Source: Haemophilus paracuniculus | GTDB taxonomy: Bacteria; Pseudomonadota; Gammaproteobacteria; Enterobacterales; Pasteurellaceae | DNA length: 54,670 nt | Direction of reading: 5' to 3' | Assembly: GCF_002015115.1 (NCBI RefSeq) | Contig: NZ_MUYA01000018.1 | Span: 33,987-88,656 of the forward strand | Shown here: piece by piece, positions 1-8,005 of the stretch | Position numbering within the stretch: position 1 is the first letter of the stretch | How the letters are laid out: the number at the start of each line of letters is the position of its first letter | Made by a program: the position numbers and the translations under genes | Notes under the pieces: generated by a model | What the model saw: the letters and a program-made list of their open reading frames with translations, nothing else | Told to the model about the DNA's origin: nothing | Databases searched by the model: none

Positions 1-65
1 ACCGGTATCGCCCACCACTCTTTAAATAATCCTTTCCAAATTAAAAAAATTCCGCTATAAAGCAT
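1..65 (-). CDS. Possible 5' end of an unidentified membrane protein (partial)
   Basis: On the minus strand an ATG at 65 opens a reading frame that stays open to the window edge. The roughly 21 visible residues start MLYSGIFLIWKGLF and are hydrophobic and tryptophan-rich, like the start of a membrane protein. It would diverge from pabB. No clear ribosome binding site is visible and the stretch is too short to assign a family, so it could be chance coding. Confidence 0.3.
   Translation of the reverse strand, partial: MLYSGIFLIWKGLFKEWWAIP
33..61 (+). promoter_or_regulatory. Candidate promoter of pabB-pabC
   Basis: TTTCCA (33-38) and TATAAA (56-61) are separated by 17 bases and lie 27 bases before the pabB start. 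The match to sigma70 is 4/6 and 5/6. No operator is evident. Confidence 0.4.
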
Positions 66-87
66 TTATTTTTATCGTATTTTTGTA

Positions 88-1056
88 ATGCAATCTTTTA
101 TTTCTCAGGCAAATCACTTTGGTCAAAATCTCACACCATTCTTTTTTCTGATTGATTTTGAGCAAAAAAAACCGCTTATCTATCCCCTTGCGGAAGCTAA
201 TGCAAGCGGTCTGTTTTTTGATTTTTTTAATCTTAATTACATTGCACCGAAAAAAATTGAAAAGCCTTTCCATTTTTCTTTTCAGCCCCTAGCTTTTGAA
301 AGCTACAAAACAGGATTTGAAATTGTGCAAAAGGAAATTCAAGCAGGCAATAGTTATTTACTGAATTTATCTTATCCTACCTTAATTCAAACTAATTTTA
401 GTTTAGCCGAGATTTTTTATGCGAGTTCGGCTAAATATAAATTATATTTGAAAGATCGGTTTGTCTGTTTTTCCCCTGAATGTTTTGTGCGAATTAAGGA
501 TAATTATATTTATTCTTATCCAATGAAAGGCACAATTAACGCCGATGAAGAAAATGCGGTGGATAAATTATTAAATTCGGAAAAAGAGTTTTCAGAACAC
601 AATACGATTGTCGATTTAATTCGTAATGATTTAGCCTTAGTTTCAAAAAATATTCAAGTAAAAAAATATCGCTACCTTGAAAAAATTAAAACCCACAAAG
701 GGGCTATTTATCAAACTAGCTCTGAAATTTGTGGGGAATTGGAACTGAATTGGCAAGATCAAATCGGTACGCTATTAGCAAAATTATTACCAGCAGGTTC
801 AATCAGTGGGGCGCCAAAGCAAAAAACTGTTGAAATTATCCAACAAGCCGAGCAGCAAGAGCGGGGTTATTACACGGGAATTTTTGGCTATTTTGATGGC
901 GAAAATTTAGAAAGTGCTGTAGCCATTCGTTATATTGAACAACAAGATAATCAGCTGATATTTAGAAGTGGTGGTGGCATTACGGCAAAAAGCGATTTAA
1001 TCGAAGAATATAACGAAATTTTAGAGAAAGTTTATGTGCCAATTTCCGCTATTTGA
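88..1056 (+). CDS. pabB: Aminodeoxychorismate synthase component I
   Basis: PabB converts chorismate and ammonia to 4-amino-4-deoxychorismate, the first committed step to p-aminobenzoate and folate; it acts in the cytoplasm with a glutaminase (PabA) that is not in this window. The 322 residues are a chorismate-binding domain: PMKGT at 145-149 carries the PabB-type lysine that attacks chorismate, VDLIRNDL is at 175-182, PAGSISGAPK at 235-244, GYYTGIFGYF at 260-269 and RSGGGIT at 293-299. It is shorter than the roughly 450-residue enteric PabB, lacking most of the N-terminal region. The ATG at 88 has a poor ribosome binding site. The 3' end overlaps pabC by 23 bases, so the two are translationally linked. 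Confidence 0.9.
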   Translation: MQSFISQANHFGQNLTPFFFLIDFEQKKPLIYPLAEANASGLFFDFFNLNYIAPKKIEKPFHFSFQPLAFESYKTGFEIVQKEIQAGNSYLLNLSYPTLIQTNFSLAEIFYASSAKYKLYLKDRFVCFSPECFVRIKDNYIYSYPMKGTINADEENAVDKLLNSEKEFSEHNTIVDLIRNDLALVSKNIQVKKYRYLEKIKTHKGAIYQTSSEICGELELNWQDQIGTLLAKLLPAGSISGAPKQKTVEIIQQAEQQERGYYTGIFGYFDGENLESAVAIRYIEQQDNQLIFRSGGGITAKSDLIEEYNEILEKVYVPISAI

Positions 1057-1654
1057 AACCATTTTAATTGAAAATGGTGAGGCTAAAAATTTATATTATC
1101 ATCAGCAACGAGTAGAATTTGCTTTTCAGAATTTTTTTAAACATCCGTGTAGTTTAAATTTAGCTGAAACCATTATCGTGCCTGAACATTTTAAACAGGG
1201 AATTATTCGCTGTCGAATTGATTATAATGAAAGAACTTATGAAGTTAATTTTTATCCCTATCAGCGAAAACTAATTCAAAAATTTCAATGTGTTTATACG
1301 CAAAATTTAGATTATCAGTTTAAATATAGTGATCGCAAGGGGTTAGATCTTTTAAAAAATCCTAATGCTGATGAAGTGATAATTATCAATAATGGTTTTG
1401 TGAGTGATTGCACTATTGGTAATTTACTTTTTTTAAAAGAAAACCAATGGTATAGCTCGCAACATTATTTACTCAAAGGCACGCAATTAACCCAGTTGGT
1501 AGAAAAAGGCGAGGCTATTTTGACTGAAATGCGAGCAGAGGATCTGCCAACTTTCGAGAAAGTGATGATGATCAATGCGTTGAATCCCTTTGATCTAACA
1601 AGGGCTTTGCCGATTTCCTCAATTGAATTTTGTGATCCCGATCGAAAAATTTGA
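1034..1654 (+). CDS. pabC: Class IV aminotransferase-fold protein, probable aminodeoxychorismate lyase
   Basis: PabC-type enzymes use pyridoxal phosphate to split aminodeoxychorismate into p-aminobenzoate and pyruvate. The 206-residue protein begins MCQFPLFETI, the usual start of fold type IV enzymes, and has YSDRKGLDLL near residues 98-107, whose lysine (about 102) is the expected PLP Schiff-base residue. The later motif reads VSDCTIGNLLFL, with Asp where many family members have Glu. Overlap with pabB supports a role in the same pathway; a different small aminotransferase or lyase activity cannot be excluded. It is somewhat shorter than enteric PabC (about 270), as seen in other short Pasteurellaceae versions. 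Confidence 0.75.
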   Translation: MCQFPLFETILIENGEAKNLYYHQQRVEFAFQNFFKHPCSLNLAETIIVPEHFKQGIIRCRIDYNERTYEVNFYPYQRKLIQKFQCVYTQNLDYQFKYSDRKGLDLLKNPNADEVIIINNGFVSDCTIGNLLFLKENQWYSSQHYLLKGTQLTQLVEKGEAILTEMRAEDLPTFEKVMMINALNPFDLTRALPISSIEFCDPDRKI

Positions 1655-1663
1655 AAAAACCGC

Positions 1664-1702
1664 TTGCAACTGTATGAAAAAACACTATACTAATGAACAG
1701 TA
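1664..1702 (+). promoter_or_regulatory. recA promoter with candidate degenerate LexA operator
   Basis: TTGCAA (1664-1669) and TATACT (1686-1691) are 16 bases apart. A LexA-like palindrome lies over the -10 element at 1683-1702: the right half AACAGTA fits the SOS consensus, while the left half has CTAT instead of CTGT (about 13 of 20 consensus positions). The -35 hexamer is itself part of an uptake-signal core, ACCGCTTGCAA. SOS control of recA is the general rule; binding here is inferred. Confidence 0.45.
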
Positions 1703-1748
1703 ATTTTTGACAGTTTTATTCGTAACCCTTTCTATTTAGGACAGAATT

Positions 1749-2876
1749 ATGGCATCTGAAAGCAAAAAAAATCAGAAAAACGTAGTCGTTAAACAGACCG
1801 ATCCAGAACAAAAAGAGAAAGCACTCGCCGCCGCCCTTGCTCAAATTGAGAAACAATTTGGTAAAGGCTCAATTATGAAATTAGGCGATACCCAAGCCCT
1901 TGATATTGAAGCGGTTTCAACGGGTTCTATCGGGTTGGATATGGCGTTAGGCATTGGTGGCTTACCTATGGGGCGTATTGTTGAAATCTATGGTCCTGAA
2001 TCTTCGGGCAAAACCACGCTAACCCTTTCGGTAATTGCCCAAGCTCAAAAAACAGGCAAAACCTGTGCCTTTATTGATGCGGAACACGCCCTTGACCCTG
2101 TTTATGCTCGCAAATTAGGGGTGGATACCGATTCATTATTGATTTCGCAACCCGACAATGGCGAACAAGCCCTTGAAATTTGTGATGCTTTGGTGCGTTC
2201 GGGGGCGGTTGATGTGATTATTGTGGACTCTGTCGCCGCTTTAACCCCGAAAGCAGAAATTGAGGGCGATATGGGCGATTCGCATATGGGCTTACAGGCT
2301 CGTTTGATGTCGCAAGCCTTGCGTAAATTAACGGGTAATATCAAAACGACCAACTGTTTGGTGGTGTTTATCAACCAAATTCGTATGAAGATCGGTGTGA
2401 TGTTTGGGAATCCAGAAACCACTACGGGCGGTAATGCGTTGAAATTCTATTCGTCAGTACGTTTAGATATTCGCCGTTGTGGTGTTGTAAAAGACGGCGA
2501 CAACATTATCGGTAGCGAAACCAAAGTAAAAGTGGTGAAAAATAAGGTTGCACCACCGTTCCGTGAAGTTCAGTTTGACATTATGTACGGCGAGGGTATC
2601 TCTCGTATGAGCGAATTGTTGATTTTAGCCGAAGCGAATGGCTTTATTAAGAAATCGGGTTCTTGGTTCTCTTATGAGGGCGATAAAATCGGTCAAGGTA
2701 AAAATAACGCTCTGAATTGGCTGAAAGAAAACCCTGAAATTGCTGAAAAAATTGAGCAAGATATTCGTAACTTGTTGCTCAGTAACCCTGAAAAAGCGGT
2801 AATGGGTAAAGAAAATGATGCCGATGATGAAGTCGAAAATCTTGATGATGTTGAACTAGATAACGAAGAATTTTAA
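1749..2876 (+). CDS. recA: Recombinase RecA
   Basis: RecA polymerises on single-stranded DNA, drives homologous pairing and strand exchange, and acts as co-protease for LexA cleavage. In a naturally competent lineage it also integrates incoming DNA. The Walker A motif GPESSGKT lies at 82-89, and the long loop-2 region and an acidic C-terminal tail (ending VELDNEEF) are present. At 375 residues it is about 20 longer than E. coli RecA, much of this from a lysine-rich N-terminal extension of roughly 15 residues before the conserved KALAAAL segment. No internal Met offers a shorter start, and GGACAG precedes the ATG at 1749. A strong terminator separates it from recX. Confidence 0.98.
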   Translation: MASESKKNQKNVVVKQTDPEQKEKALAAALAQIEKQFGKGSIMKLGDTQALDIEAVSTGSIGLDMALGIGGLPMGRIVEIYGPESSGKTTLTLSVIAQAQKTGKTCAFIDAEHALDPVYARKLGVDTDSLLISQPDNGEQALEICDALVRSGAVDVIIVDSVAALTPKAEIEGDMGDSHMGLQARLMSQALRKLTGNIKTTNCLVVFINQIRMKIGVMFGNPETTTGGNALKFYSSVRLDIRRCGVVKDGDNIIGSETKVKVVKNKVAPPFREVQFDIMYGEGISRMSELLILAEANGFIKKSGSWFSYEGDKIGQGKNNALNWLKENPEIAEKIEQDIRNLLLSNPEKAVMGKENDADDEVENLDDVELDNEEF

Positions 2877-2881
2877 TCTGT

Positions 2882-2919
2882 AAAATGCGGTTTCTGCTAA
2901 TATAGCGAACCGCATTTTT
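2882..2919 (+). terminator. Rho-independent terminator after recA
   Basis: Arms AAAATGCGGTT (2882-2892) and AACCGCATTTTT (2908-2919) form an 11-bp stem ending in a T run. It limits readthrough from recA into recX, the usual arrangement that keeps RecX low. Confidence 0.85.
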
Positions 2920-2961
2920 GTTAATGAACGCATTAAAAAATAATCAAAACGAATTAAAGTA

Positions 2962-3408
2962 ATGAATCAAAAATATAGTGCGATCAATTACGCCTTATAC
3001 TTGCTTTCCAAAAGAGATTACAGCGAAAAGGAACTTAGGCACAAACTTGCTTTGAAAGAGTACGAAGATCAAGAGATTGAACAAGCGGTCGAAAAAGCCA
3101 AAGAAAACGGCTGGCAAAGTGATGAGCGATTTTGTGCGGGCTATATTCGTTATCGAGCTAGGCAGGGCATTGGGGCGTTACGCTTAAAGCAAGAACTGCG
3201 TTTGAAAGGGATTGCCGATTGGCAAATTGAAGATGAATTAGACAAGGCAGAAATTGATTGGTACGAACTGGCTGAAACGGTGTTTGAGAAAAAACGCCCT
3301 AGCCGTTGGGATTTAAAAGCTAAACAAAAAATGTGGCGATTTATGATCAGCAGAGGGTTCGAGCGAGATCAATTTTATGATCTGTTAAAGGTGGATTACG
3401 ATGAATAA
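2962..3408 (+). CDS. recX: Regulatory protein RecX
   Basis: RecX binds RecA filaments and blocks their extension, limiting recombinase activity. The 148-residue protein has the helical tandem-repeat architecture of the family: [16 protein letters not shown] near 11-26 and a repeated [14 protein letters not shown] helix in the middle. It lies directly downstream of recA, as in most proteobacteria, but behind the recA terminator. Its stop codon overlaps the ATG of yqfB (ATGAATAA), starting a five-gene run of tightly packed or overlapping genes. Confidence 0.93.
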   Translation: MNQKYSAINYALYLLSKRDYSEKELRHKLALKEYEDQEIEQAVEKAKENGWQSDERFCAGYIRYRARQGIGALRLKQELRLKGIADWQIEDELDKAEIDWYELAETVFEKKRPSRWDLKAKQKMWRFMISRGFERDQFYDLLKVDYDE

Positions 3409-3706
3409 AATTACGTTTTACAGCCGTTTTGAAGCGGATATTTTGAGTGGCAAAAAGACGATTACCATTCGAGATAAATCGGAAAGTCATTTCCAACCGC
3501 AGCAGCAACTGAGCGTTTTTACCCACGAAACCGACCGCTTGTTTGCTCAAATTCGGGTGCTATCCGTAACGGAAATTCAATTTGAGGATTTAAGCGAACG
3601 CCACGCCCAGCAAGAAAATATGAGCCTTGCGGAATTAAAACAGGTGATTAGAGAAATTTATCCCAGCGAAAATCAATTTTTTGTAATTGAATTTGAGTTA
3701 ATTTAA
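3401..3706 (+). CDS. yqfB: YqfB-type ASCH-domain amidohydrolase
   Basis: YqfB is a small ASCH-fold enzyme reported to hydrolyse N4-acetylcytidine to cytidine and acetate. The 101-residue protein matches the family over its whole length: [22 protein letters not shown] at the N-terminus holds the ligand-pocket Lys/Thr/Arg positions, [16 protein letters not shown] follows in the middle, and FFVIEF closes the barrel. It overlaps recX by 8 bases and its stop codon shares bases with the yrdD start (TAATG), so translation is probably coupled. The association with recX looks like operon convenience rather than shared function. Confidence 0.88.
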   Translation: MNKITFYSRFEADILSGKKTITIRDKSESHFQPQQQLSVFTHETDRLFAQIRVLSVTEIQFEDLSERHAQQENMSLAELKQVIREIYPSENQFFVIEFELI

Positions 3707-4218
3707 TGAGCTTATTTAAATCGACCAAACAGGCAGAAATTTGTCCACAATGCCACGCAGAATTGCAACTTAAAAAAGGCAAACAAGGGCTTTTTTTGGG
3801 GTGTAGTAATTACCCTGCTTGCGATTACCTCAAACCGCTACATCAAATCAACCACGTGATTAAACAACTGACGGAAACTTGCCCTGAATGTGGCTTGCCA
3901 TTGCAATTAAAACAGGGTAGTTTTGGGATTTTTATTGGTTGTAGTGGCTATCCTGATTGCCATTTTATCGTGCAAGAGCAAACCGAACAGGAAGAACAAT
4001 TTGACTGCCCTGAATGTGGTTCGGCATTAGTGGCTCGCAAGGGTAGATCGGGCAAGCATTTTTACGGCTGTTCAAGTTTTCCACAATGTAAATTTACCTT
4101 AGCCAGTAAGCCTGTTTTGAAAACTTGTCCACAATGTGAATGTTCACTTGCCCTGCCGAAAAAGGGCAAATATCAATGTGCCAACAAAAGTTGCCAACAT
4201 ATTTTTAATGATGAATAA
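3706..4218 (+). CDS. yrdD: Topoisomerase-type C4 zinc-finger protein (YrdD-like)
   Basis: This 170-residue protein is a string of four C4 zinc ribbons like those at the C-terminus of topoisomerase I but without any topoisomerase domain. The pairs are CPQCHAEL...CSNYPACDYL, CPECGLPL...CSGYPDCHF, CPECGSAL...CSSFPQCKF and CPQCECSL...CANKSCQH. It probably binds nucleic acid. The neighbourhood yrdD-tsaC-aroE is conserved in gamma-proteobacteria, and the gene overlaps both neighbours by a few bases. Exact role unknown; no catalytic residues are visible. Confidence 0.85.
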   Translation: MSLFKSTKQAEICPQCHAELQLKKGKQGLFLGCSNYPACDYLKPLHQINHVIKQLTETCPECGLPLQLKQGSFGIFIGCSGYPDCHFIVQEQTEQEEQFDCPECGSALVARKGRSGKHFYGCSSFPQCKFTLASKPVLKTCPQCECSLALPKKGKYQCANKSCQHIFNDE

Positions 4219-4768
4219 TTTTGCGTTAATTGTTGAAAAACTCAAACAAAATCAAGTAGTTGCTTATCCAACGGAAGCGGTTTTTGGGTTAGGCTGTAAT
4301 CCAAATAGTGAACAAGCGGTGCGATCTTTGCTAAATTTGAAGAATCGCCCTGAATACAAGGGGCTGATTTTGATCGCCCACCGCCCTGAATTGTTGTTGC
4401 CTTATTTGGATCAAACCCAACTTTCCGAACAAGAATGGCAACGCTTTTTGCAGGTTTCCGAACAGCAGGCGATCACTTGGATAATGCCAGCCAATCCAAA
4501 TGTCCCCCGTTATCTGAGAGGGCAGTTTGAGAGCATTGCGGTGCGGTTGTGTACTTTGCCTGCGGTGGCTCAATTATGTGAAGCGGTGGGGTTTCCACTC
4601 ACTTCGACCAGTGCCAATTTAACAGGGCAACCACCGTGCCGAATCGCAAGTGAGGTTATCGCTCAATTTGGCGAGAATTTTCCCGTGTTGGATCAGCCAA
4701 CGGGGGGACGAACCAATCCCTCAGAAATTCGTGATATTTTTAGCCAACAAATTTTAAGACAAGGGTAA
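4211..4768 (+). CDS. tsaC: Threonylcarbamoyl-AMP synthase TsaC
   Basis: TsaC (YrdC) makes threonylcarbamoyl-AMP from threonine, bicarbonate and ATP for the t6A modification of ANN-decoding tRNAs. The protein shows VVAYPTEAVFGLGCNP near the start, KNRPEYKGLILIA, a central SIAVRLC strand, PLTSTSANLTGQPPC and the C-terminal GGRTNPSEIRD, all conserved in TsaC. I chose the ATG at 4211 (MNNFALIVEKL, 185 residues), close to the E. coli start; an ATG at 4208 is equally possible. Both overlap yrdD by about 10 bases. An upstream in-frame ATG at 4136 would add residues not seen in the family. Confidence 0.93.
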   Translation: MNNFALIVEKLKQNQVVAYPTEAVFGLGCNPNSEQAVRSLLNLKNRPEYKGLILIAHRPELLLPYLDQTQLSEQEWQRFLQVSEQQAITWIMPANPNVPRYLRGQFESIAVRLCTLPAVAQLCEAVGFPLTSTSANLTGQPPCRIASEVIAQFGENFPVLDQPTGGRTNPSEIRDIFSQQILRQG

Positions 4769-4771
4769 TTT

Positions 4772-5596
4772 ATGAACCATTATGCTGTGTGGGGCAATCC
4801 GATTGCTCAAAGCAAATCCCCTCGTATTCATCAACTTTTTGGCGAGCAGACCCAAAAATCGATTAGTTATCTCGCCAAATTGGGCGATGAACAAAATTTT
4901 GAACAGCAACTACGCCAATTTTTTGCCGAAGGGGCGAAAGGGGCGAATATTACTGCCCCATTCAAAGAGCGAGCCTTTGCCCTTGCCGATTGTCATAGCG
5001 AAAGTTGCTTGCTTGCCGAGGCGTGCAATACGTTGAAACGCTTAGATGACGGGCGTTTATATGCGGATAATACGGACGGCGTGGGGCTGGTTGCCGATTT
5101 AGCTCGTTCAGGCTGGTTGGAAAAAGGGCAGAAAGTGCTAATTTTAGGAGCGGGTGGGGCGACCAAAGGTGTGCTGTTTCCGCTCTTAAAAGCCGATCAG
5201 CAGATTACCCTTTACAATCGTACTGCCGAGAAAGCGGTTAGTTTAGCCGAAAAATTTGCAAAATTTGGCAAGATTCAGACCGCTTGTCTGGATGAAATCG
5301 CCCAATCGTCCTTTGATTTGATCATCAACGCCACCTCGCTCGGCTTGCAAGGGAGATATGTGGAATTACCCCCAGCCTTATTTAAAGAAGCGAAGGTGTA
5401 CGATATGCAATATGCGGTGGGAATGGCGACCCCATTTTTGAATTATGCTCGTTCGCAAGGGGCGAAATTCTGTCAAGACGGTTTGGGAATGTTGGTGGGG
5501 CAGGCAAGTTTTGCCTTTCAGTTGTGGGAAGATGTGCTGCCAGATATGGAAAGCGTTCTGCAACAGCTCAAATTAGAAATGGAAAGTGCAAAATAG
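4772..5596 (+). CDS. aroE: Shikimate dehydrogenase
   Basis: AroE reduces 3-dehydroshikimate to shikimate with NADPH in the aromatic amino acid pathway, which feeds chorismate to the pabB product. The 274-residue protein has the substrate motif NPIAQSKSPRIH at the N-terminus, NITAPFKE with the catalytic lysine, NTDGVGL with the catalytic aspartate, the glycine-rich NADP loop LGAGGATKG and the C-terminal DGLGMLVGQA. It is the last gene of the recX-to-aroE run, 3 bases after tsaC, with AAGGG as ribosome binding site. A tRNA promoter follows it. Confidence 0.96.
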   Translation: MNHYAVWGNPIAQSKSPRIHQLFGEQTQKSISYLAKLGDEQNFEQQLRQFFAEGAKGANITAPFKERAFALADCHSESCLLAEACNTLKRLDDGRLYADNTDGVGLVADLARSGWLEKGQKVLILGAGGATKGVLFPLLKADQQITLYNRTAEKAVSLAEKFAKFGKIQTACLDEIAQSSFDLIINATSLGLQGRYVELPPALFKEAKVYDMQYAVGMATPFLNYARSQGAKFCQDGLGMLVGQASFAFQLWEDVLPDMESVLQQLKLEMESAK

Positions 5597-5712
5597 CCAA
5601 TCTTAACTTGTTATAAAATAAGCACTTTTGCCGTTAAAATGTTGTTTTTTATAGCAATCTGTCGAAACTCTACCCAAACGGCAAAAAAAATCAGATTTTT
5701 TCAAAAAAGTAT

Positions 5713-5741
5713 TTGACGAGGTAGGGCGAAATCCGCATAAT
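5713..5741 (+). promoter_or_regulatory. Promoter of the tRNA operon
   Basis: TTGACG (5713-5718) and CATAAT (5736-5741) are exactly 17 bases apart, followed by a GC-rich discriminator (CGTCCCGC). This is the signature of growth-rate and ppGpp controlled stable-RNA promoters. The first tRNA begins 33 bases downstream. Confidence 0.85.
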
Positions 5742-5774
5742 ACGTCCCGCAAAGCCGATATGGTGAACGCAAAT

Positions 5775-5851
5775 GGCTATGTAGCTCAGCTGGTTAGAGC
5801 ACAACACTCATAATGTTGGGGTCACAGGTTCGAATCCCGTCATAGCCACCA
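5775..5851 (+). tRNA. tRNA-Met (CAU), elongator
   Basis: 77 nt with encoded CCA. The acceptor arms GGCTATG and CATAGCC pair, the anticodon loop CTCATAA holds CAT at 5809-5811, and the T loop is GGTTCGAATCC. The sequence is very close to E. coli elongator tRNA-Met, not initiator or tRNA-Ile(CAU). First gene of a four-tRNA operon resembling the E. coli metT operon. Confidence 0.96.
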
Positions 5852-5854
5852 TTT

Positions 5855-5939
5855 GCGGGAATGGCGAAATTGGTAGACGCACCAGATTTAGGTTCTGGCG
5901 CCGCGAGGTGTGTGGGTTCAAGTCCCTCTTCCCGCACCA
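5855..5939 (+). tRNA. tRNA-Leu (UAG)
   Basis: 85 nt with the long variable arm of class II tRNAs and encoded CCA. Acceptor GCGGGAA pairs with TTCCCGC; the anticodon TAG is at 5889-5891 in the loop TTTAGGT. It starts 3 nt after tRNA-Met, so both are processed from one transcript. Confidence 0.96.
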
Positions 5940-5964
5940 TTTATCAGCTTATTTAATCAGTCGT

Positions 5965-6039
5965 TGGGGTATCGCCAAGCGGTAAGGCACCGGGTTTTGA
6001 TCTCGGCATTCCTAGGTTCGAATCCTAGTACCCCAGCCA
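5965..6039 (+). tRNA. tRNA-Gln (UUG), copy 1
   Basis: 75 nt with encoded CCA. Acceptor TGGGGTA pairs with TACCCCA; the anticodon TTG is at 5997-5999. The D arm contains the string CAAGCGGT, the uptake-signal core, within a functional tRNA. Confidence 0.96.
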
Positions 6040-6090
6040 CTTTCTTCAAATCAAATCACTTAAAGCTAACATTCGTTAGTTTTTTTCTTT

Positions 6091-6165
6091 TGGGGTATCG
6101 CCAAGCGGTAAGGCACCGGGTTTTGATCTCGGCATTCCTAGGTTCGAATCCTAGTACCCCAGCCA
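6091..6165 (+). tRNA. tRNA-Gln (UUG), copy 2
   Basis: Identical in sequence to the tRNA-Gln at 5965-6039, with the anticodon TTG at 6123-6125. A tandem duplication separated by a 51-nt spacer that is not itself duplicated. Confidence 0.96.
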
Positions 6166-6282
6166 TTATTTCTCAAACTGACTTTTCTATTTAACACTAT
6201 CTCAATACTTTCATTATTTTCCGAAATCAATTCTTAACATAACTCCCAGTATTATTTATCTTTTTGACAGATTTTGCCTAAT

Positions 6283-6310
6283 AAAAAAGCCCCGTTCATC
6301 ACGAGGCTTT
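6283..6310 (-). terminator. Rho-independent terminator after putP
   Basis: On the minus strand GCCTCG and CGGGGC form a stem with one G-T pair, followed by TTTTTT. It ends putP transcription and insulates it from the converging tRNA operon. Confidence 0.75.
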
Positions 6311-6343
6311 GAGATACGAAATTTCAAAAAATCCCACCGCTTG

Positions 6344-7858
6344 TTAGCGGGTTTCGTTGCGGTAGGCTTGTTCTGCTTGTTCAAAGGTTTGGCGGATTTG
6401 TTGGCTTGGTGGTGGGGTAATCAGCGAAGCTAGCACTATCGCCACTAACGCCGAGCCAAACCCTGGGATCATCGCATACACTTCTGGTAACGCAAAGGTT
6501 TGGGTAATATCCCCCCAGAAATGGACGACCAACGCCCCGACAATCATTCCTGCCATTGCCCCAAAGCCATTCATTCGTTTCCAAAAGAGCGACATAATCA
6601 CCACGGGTCCGAACGCACTGCCGAAGCCCGCCCACGCATTGCTGACTAAGCCAAGCACTTGGCTGTTTGGATCTTGGGCGATATAGATTGCCAAAGCTGC
6701 TACGGCTAACACCATTGCCCGCCCGAGCCAAATCAGCTCTTTATCGCTCGCCTGCGGGCGCAAAATGCCTTTGTATAAATCTTCGGTCAAGGCACTTGAA
6801 CAAATCAGCAGTTGAGCGGAAAGGGTACTCATCACGGCGGCTAAAATAGCGGAAAGTAGCACGCCAGCTACCCACGGGTTAAACAATAATTTCGCGAGTT
6901 CAATAAACACCTGCTCTTTGTTTTGGCTGACCACGCCCGCCTGCCCTGGATTGGCGAAGAAATACGCCATACCAAAATAGCCGATCCCAATCGCCCCCAT
7001 TAGGCAGATAAACATCCACGTCATACTAATACGGCGTGCTTTTTCAAGGGATTTCACACTTTCCGCCGCCATAAAACGCACGATAATGTGTGGTTGTCCG
7101 AAATAACCCAGCCCCCACGCCAACAGGCTGATAATGCCGAGCAGGGTTGTGCCACGGAAAATATCATTATAATTTTTTCCCGTTAATTCACCCGCTTGGG
7201 CAATAGTTGCCTGCATTTGCTCAAAGCCGCCCAAATTCAACATCACAAACAGCGGGGTAATAATCAAGGCAAACACCATTAGCGAGGCTTGAATAGTATC
7301 CGTCCAGCTCACGGCAAGGAAACCACCGATGAAAGTGTAAATAATGGTGGCGATTGCCCCATACCAAATCGCTTGGGCGTAAGGTACGCCGAACAGGTTT
7401 TCAAACACCCTCGCCCCTGCGACCACGCCCGAAGCACAATAGATCGCAAAAAAGAGCAGGAAAATCACCGCCGATAAAATTTTGATGATTTTGGTTTTAT
7501 CGCCAAAGCGGTTGTGGAAATAGTCGGGTAAAGTCAAAGCATCGCCGCTATATTCCGTTTGGGCTCGCAGCCGCCCTGCGACAATTCGCCAGTTGAGATA
7601 AGCCCCGAGCAACAGCCCTACGGCAACCCAGCCCTCAACCAAACCGCTGGCATACACCGCCCCCGGCAAGCCCATTAACAGCCAGCCCGACATATCGGAA
7701 GCCCCAGCAGATAAGGCGGTTACAAAGCTACCCAAACGGCGACCGCCTAAAATATAGTCTGATAAATTTTGGGTCAGTCGGTAAGCCACAAAGCCGACTG
7801 AAATCATCGCCACAATATAAATGGAAAATGTGGTCAGCATAGGATCAAAGCCAAACAT
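6344..7858 (-). CDS. putP: Sodium/proline symporter PutP
   Basis: PutP imports proline with Na+ across the inner membrane (solute:sodium symporter family, SLC5-like). The 504 residues contain about 13 hydrophobic segments. The segment from about 49, SAGASDMSGWLLMGLPGA, is nearly the same as in characterised PutP and carries residues of the Na+ and proline sites. Other family segments are LGYFGQPHIIVRFMAAES in the middle and SNAWAGFGSAFGPVV later. No putA is next to it, so it could serve osmoprotection or nutrition. Closely related sodium/pantothenate symporters (PanF) are less likely given the N-terminal motif. Confidence 0.92.
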   Translation of the reverse strand: MFGFDPMLTTFSIYIVAMISVGFVAYRLTQNLSDYILGGRRLGSFVTALSAGASDMSGWLLMGLPGAVYASGLVEGWVAVGLLLGAYLNWRIVAGRLRAQTEYSGDALTLPDYFHNRFGDKTKIIKILSAVIFLLFFAIYCASGVVAGARVFENLFGVPYAQAIWYGAIATIIYTFIGGFLAVSWTDTIQASLMVFALIITPLFVMLNLGGFEQMQATIAQAGELTGKNYNDIFRGTTLLGIISLLAWGLGYFGQPHIIVRFMAAESVKSLEKARRISMTWMFICLMGAIGIGYFGMAYFFANPGQAGVVSQNKEQVFIELAKLLFNPWVAGVLLSAILAAVMSTLSAQLLICSSALTEDLYKGILRPQASDKELIWLGRAMVLAVAALAIYIAQDPNSQVLGLVSNAWAGFGSAFGPVVIMSLFWKRMNGFGAMAGMIVGALVVHFWGDITQTFALPEVYAMIPGFGSALVAIVLASLITPPPSQQIRQTFEQAEQAYRNETR

Positions 7859-8005
7859 CTTCTTTATCCTTTATTTTCGTCTGTTCAAAAAGGTGGAAAG
7901 ATTACCCGAAATAGGCAAAATTTCAACTGAAAAGCACCGCTTGTAACGCATTTTGCCGAATATCCGCTATAATTACGCCCATTTTCAGCCACAAAGATAG
8001 AAACA

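Noticed and set aside
5625..5695. TTGCCGTT/AACGGCAA inverted pair after aroE as terminator
   Set aside because: The arms are about 45 bases apart, too far for a standard rho-independent terminator, although a run of A and T follows.
5910..6194. A 94-residue open frame across the tRNA genes
   Set aside because: It covers the end of tRNA-Leu and both tRNA-Gln genes; its internal amino acid repeat is simply the duplicated tRNA sequence.
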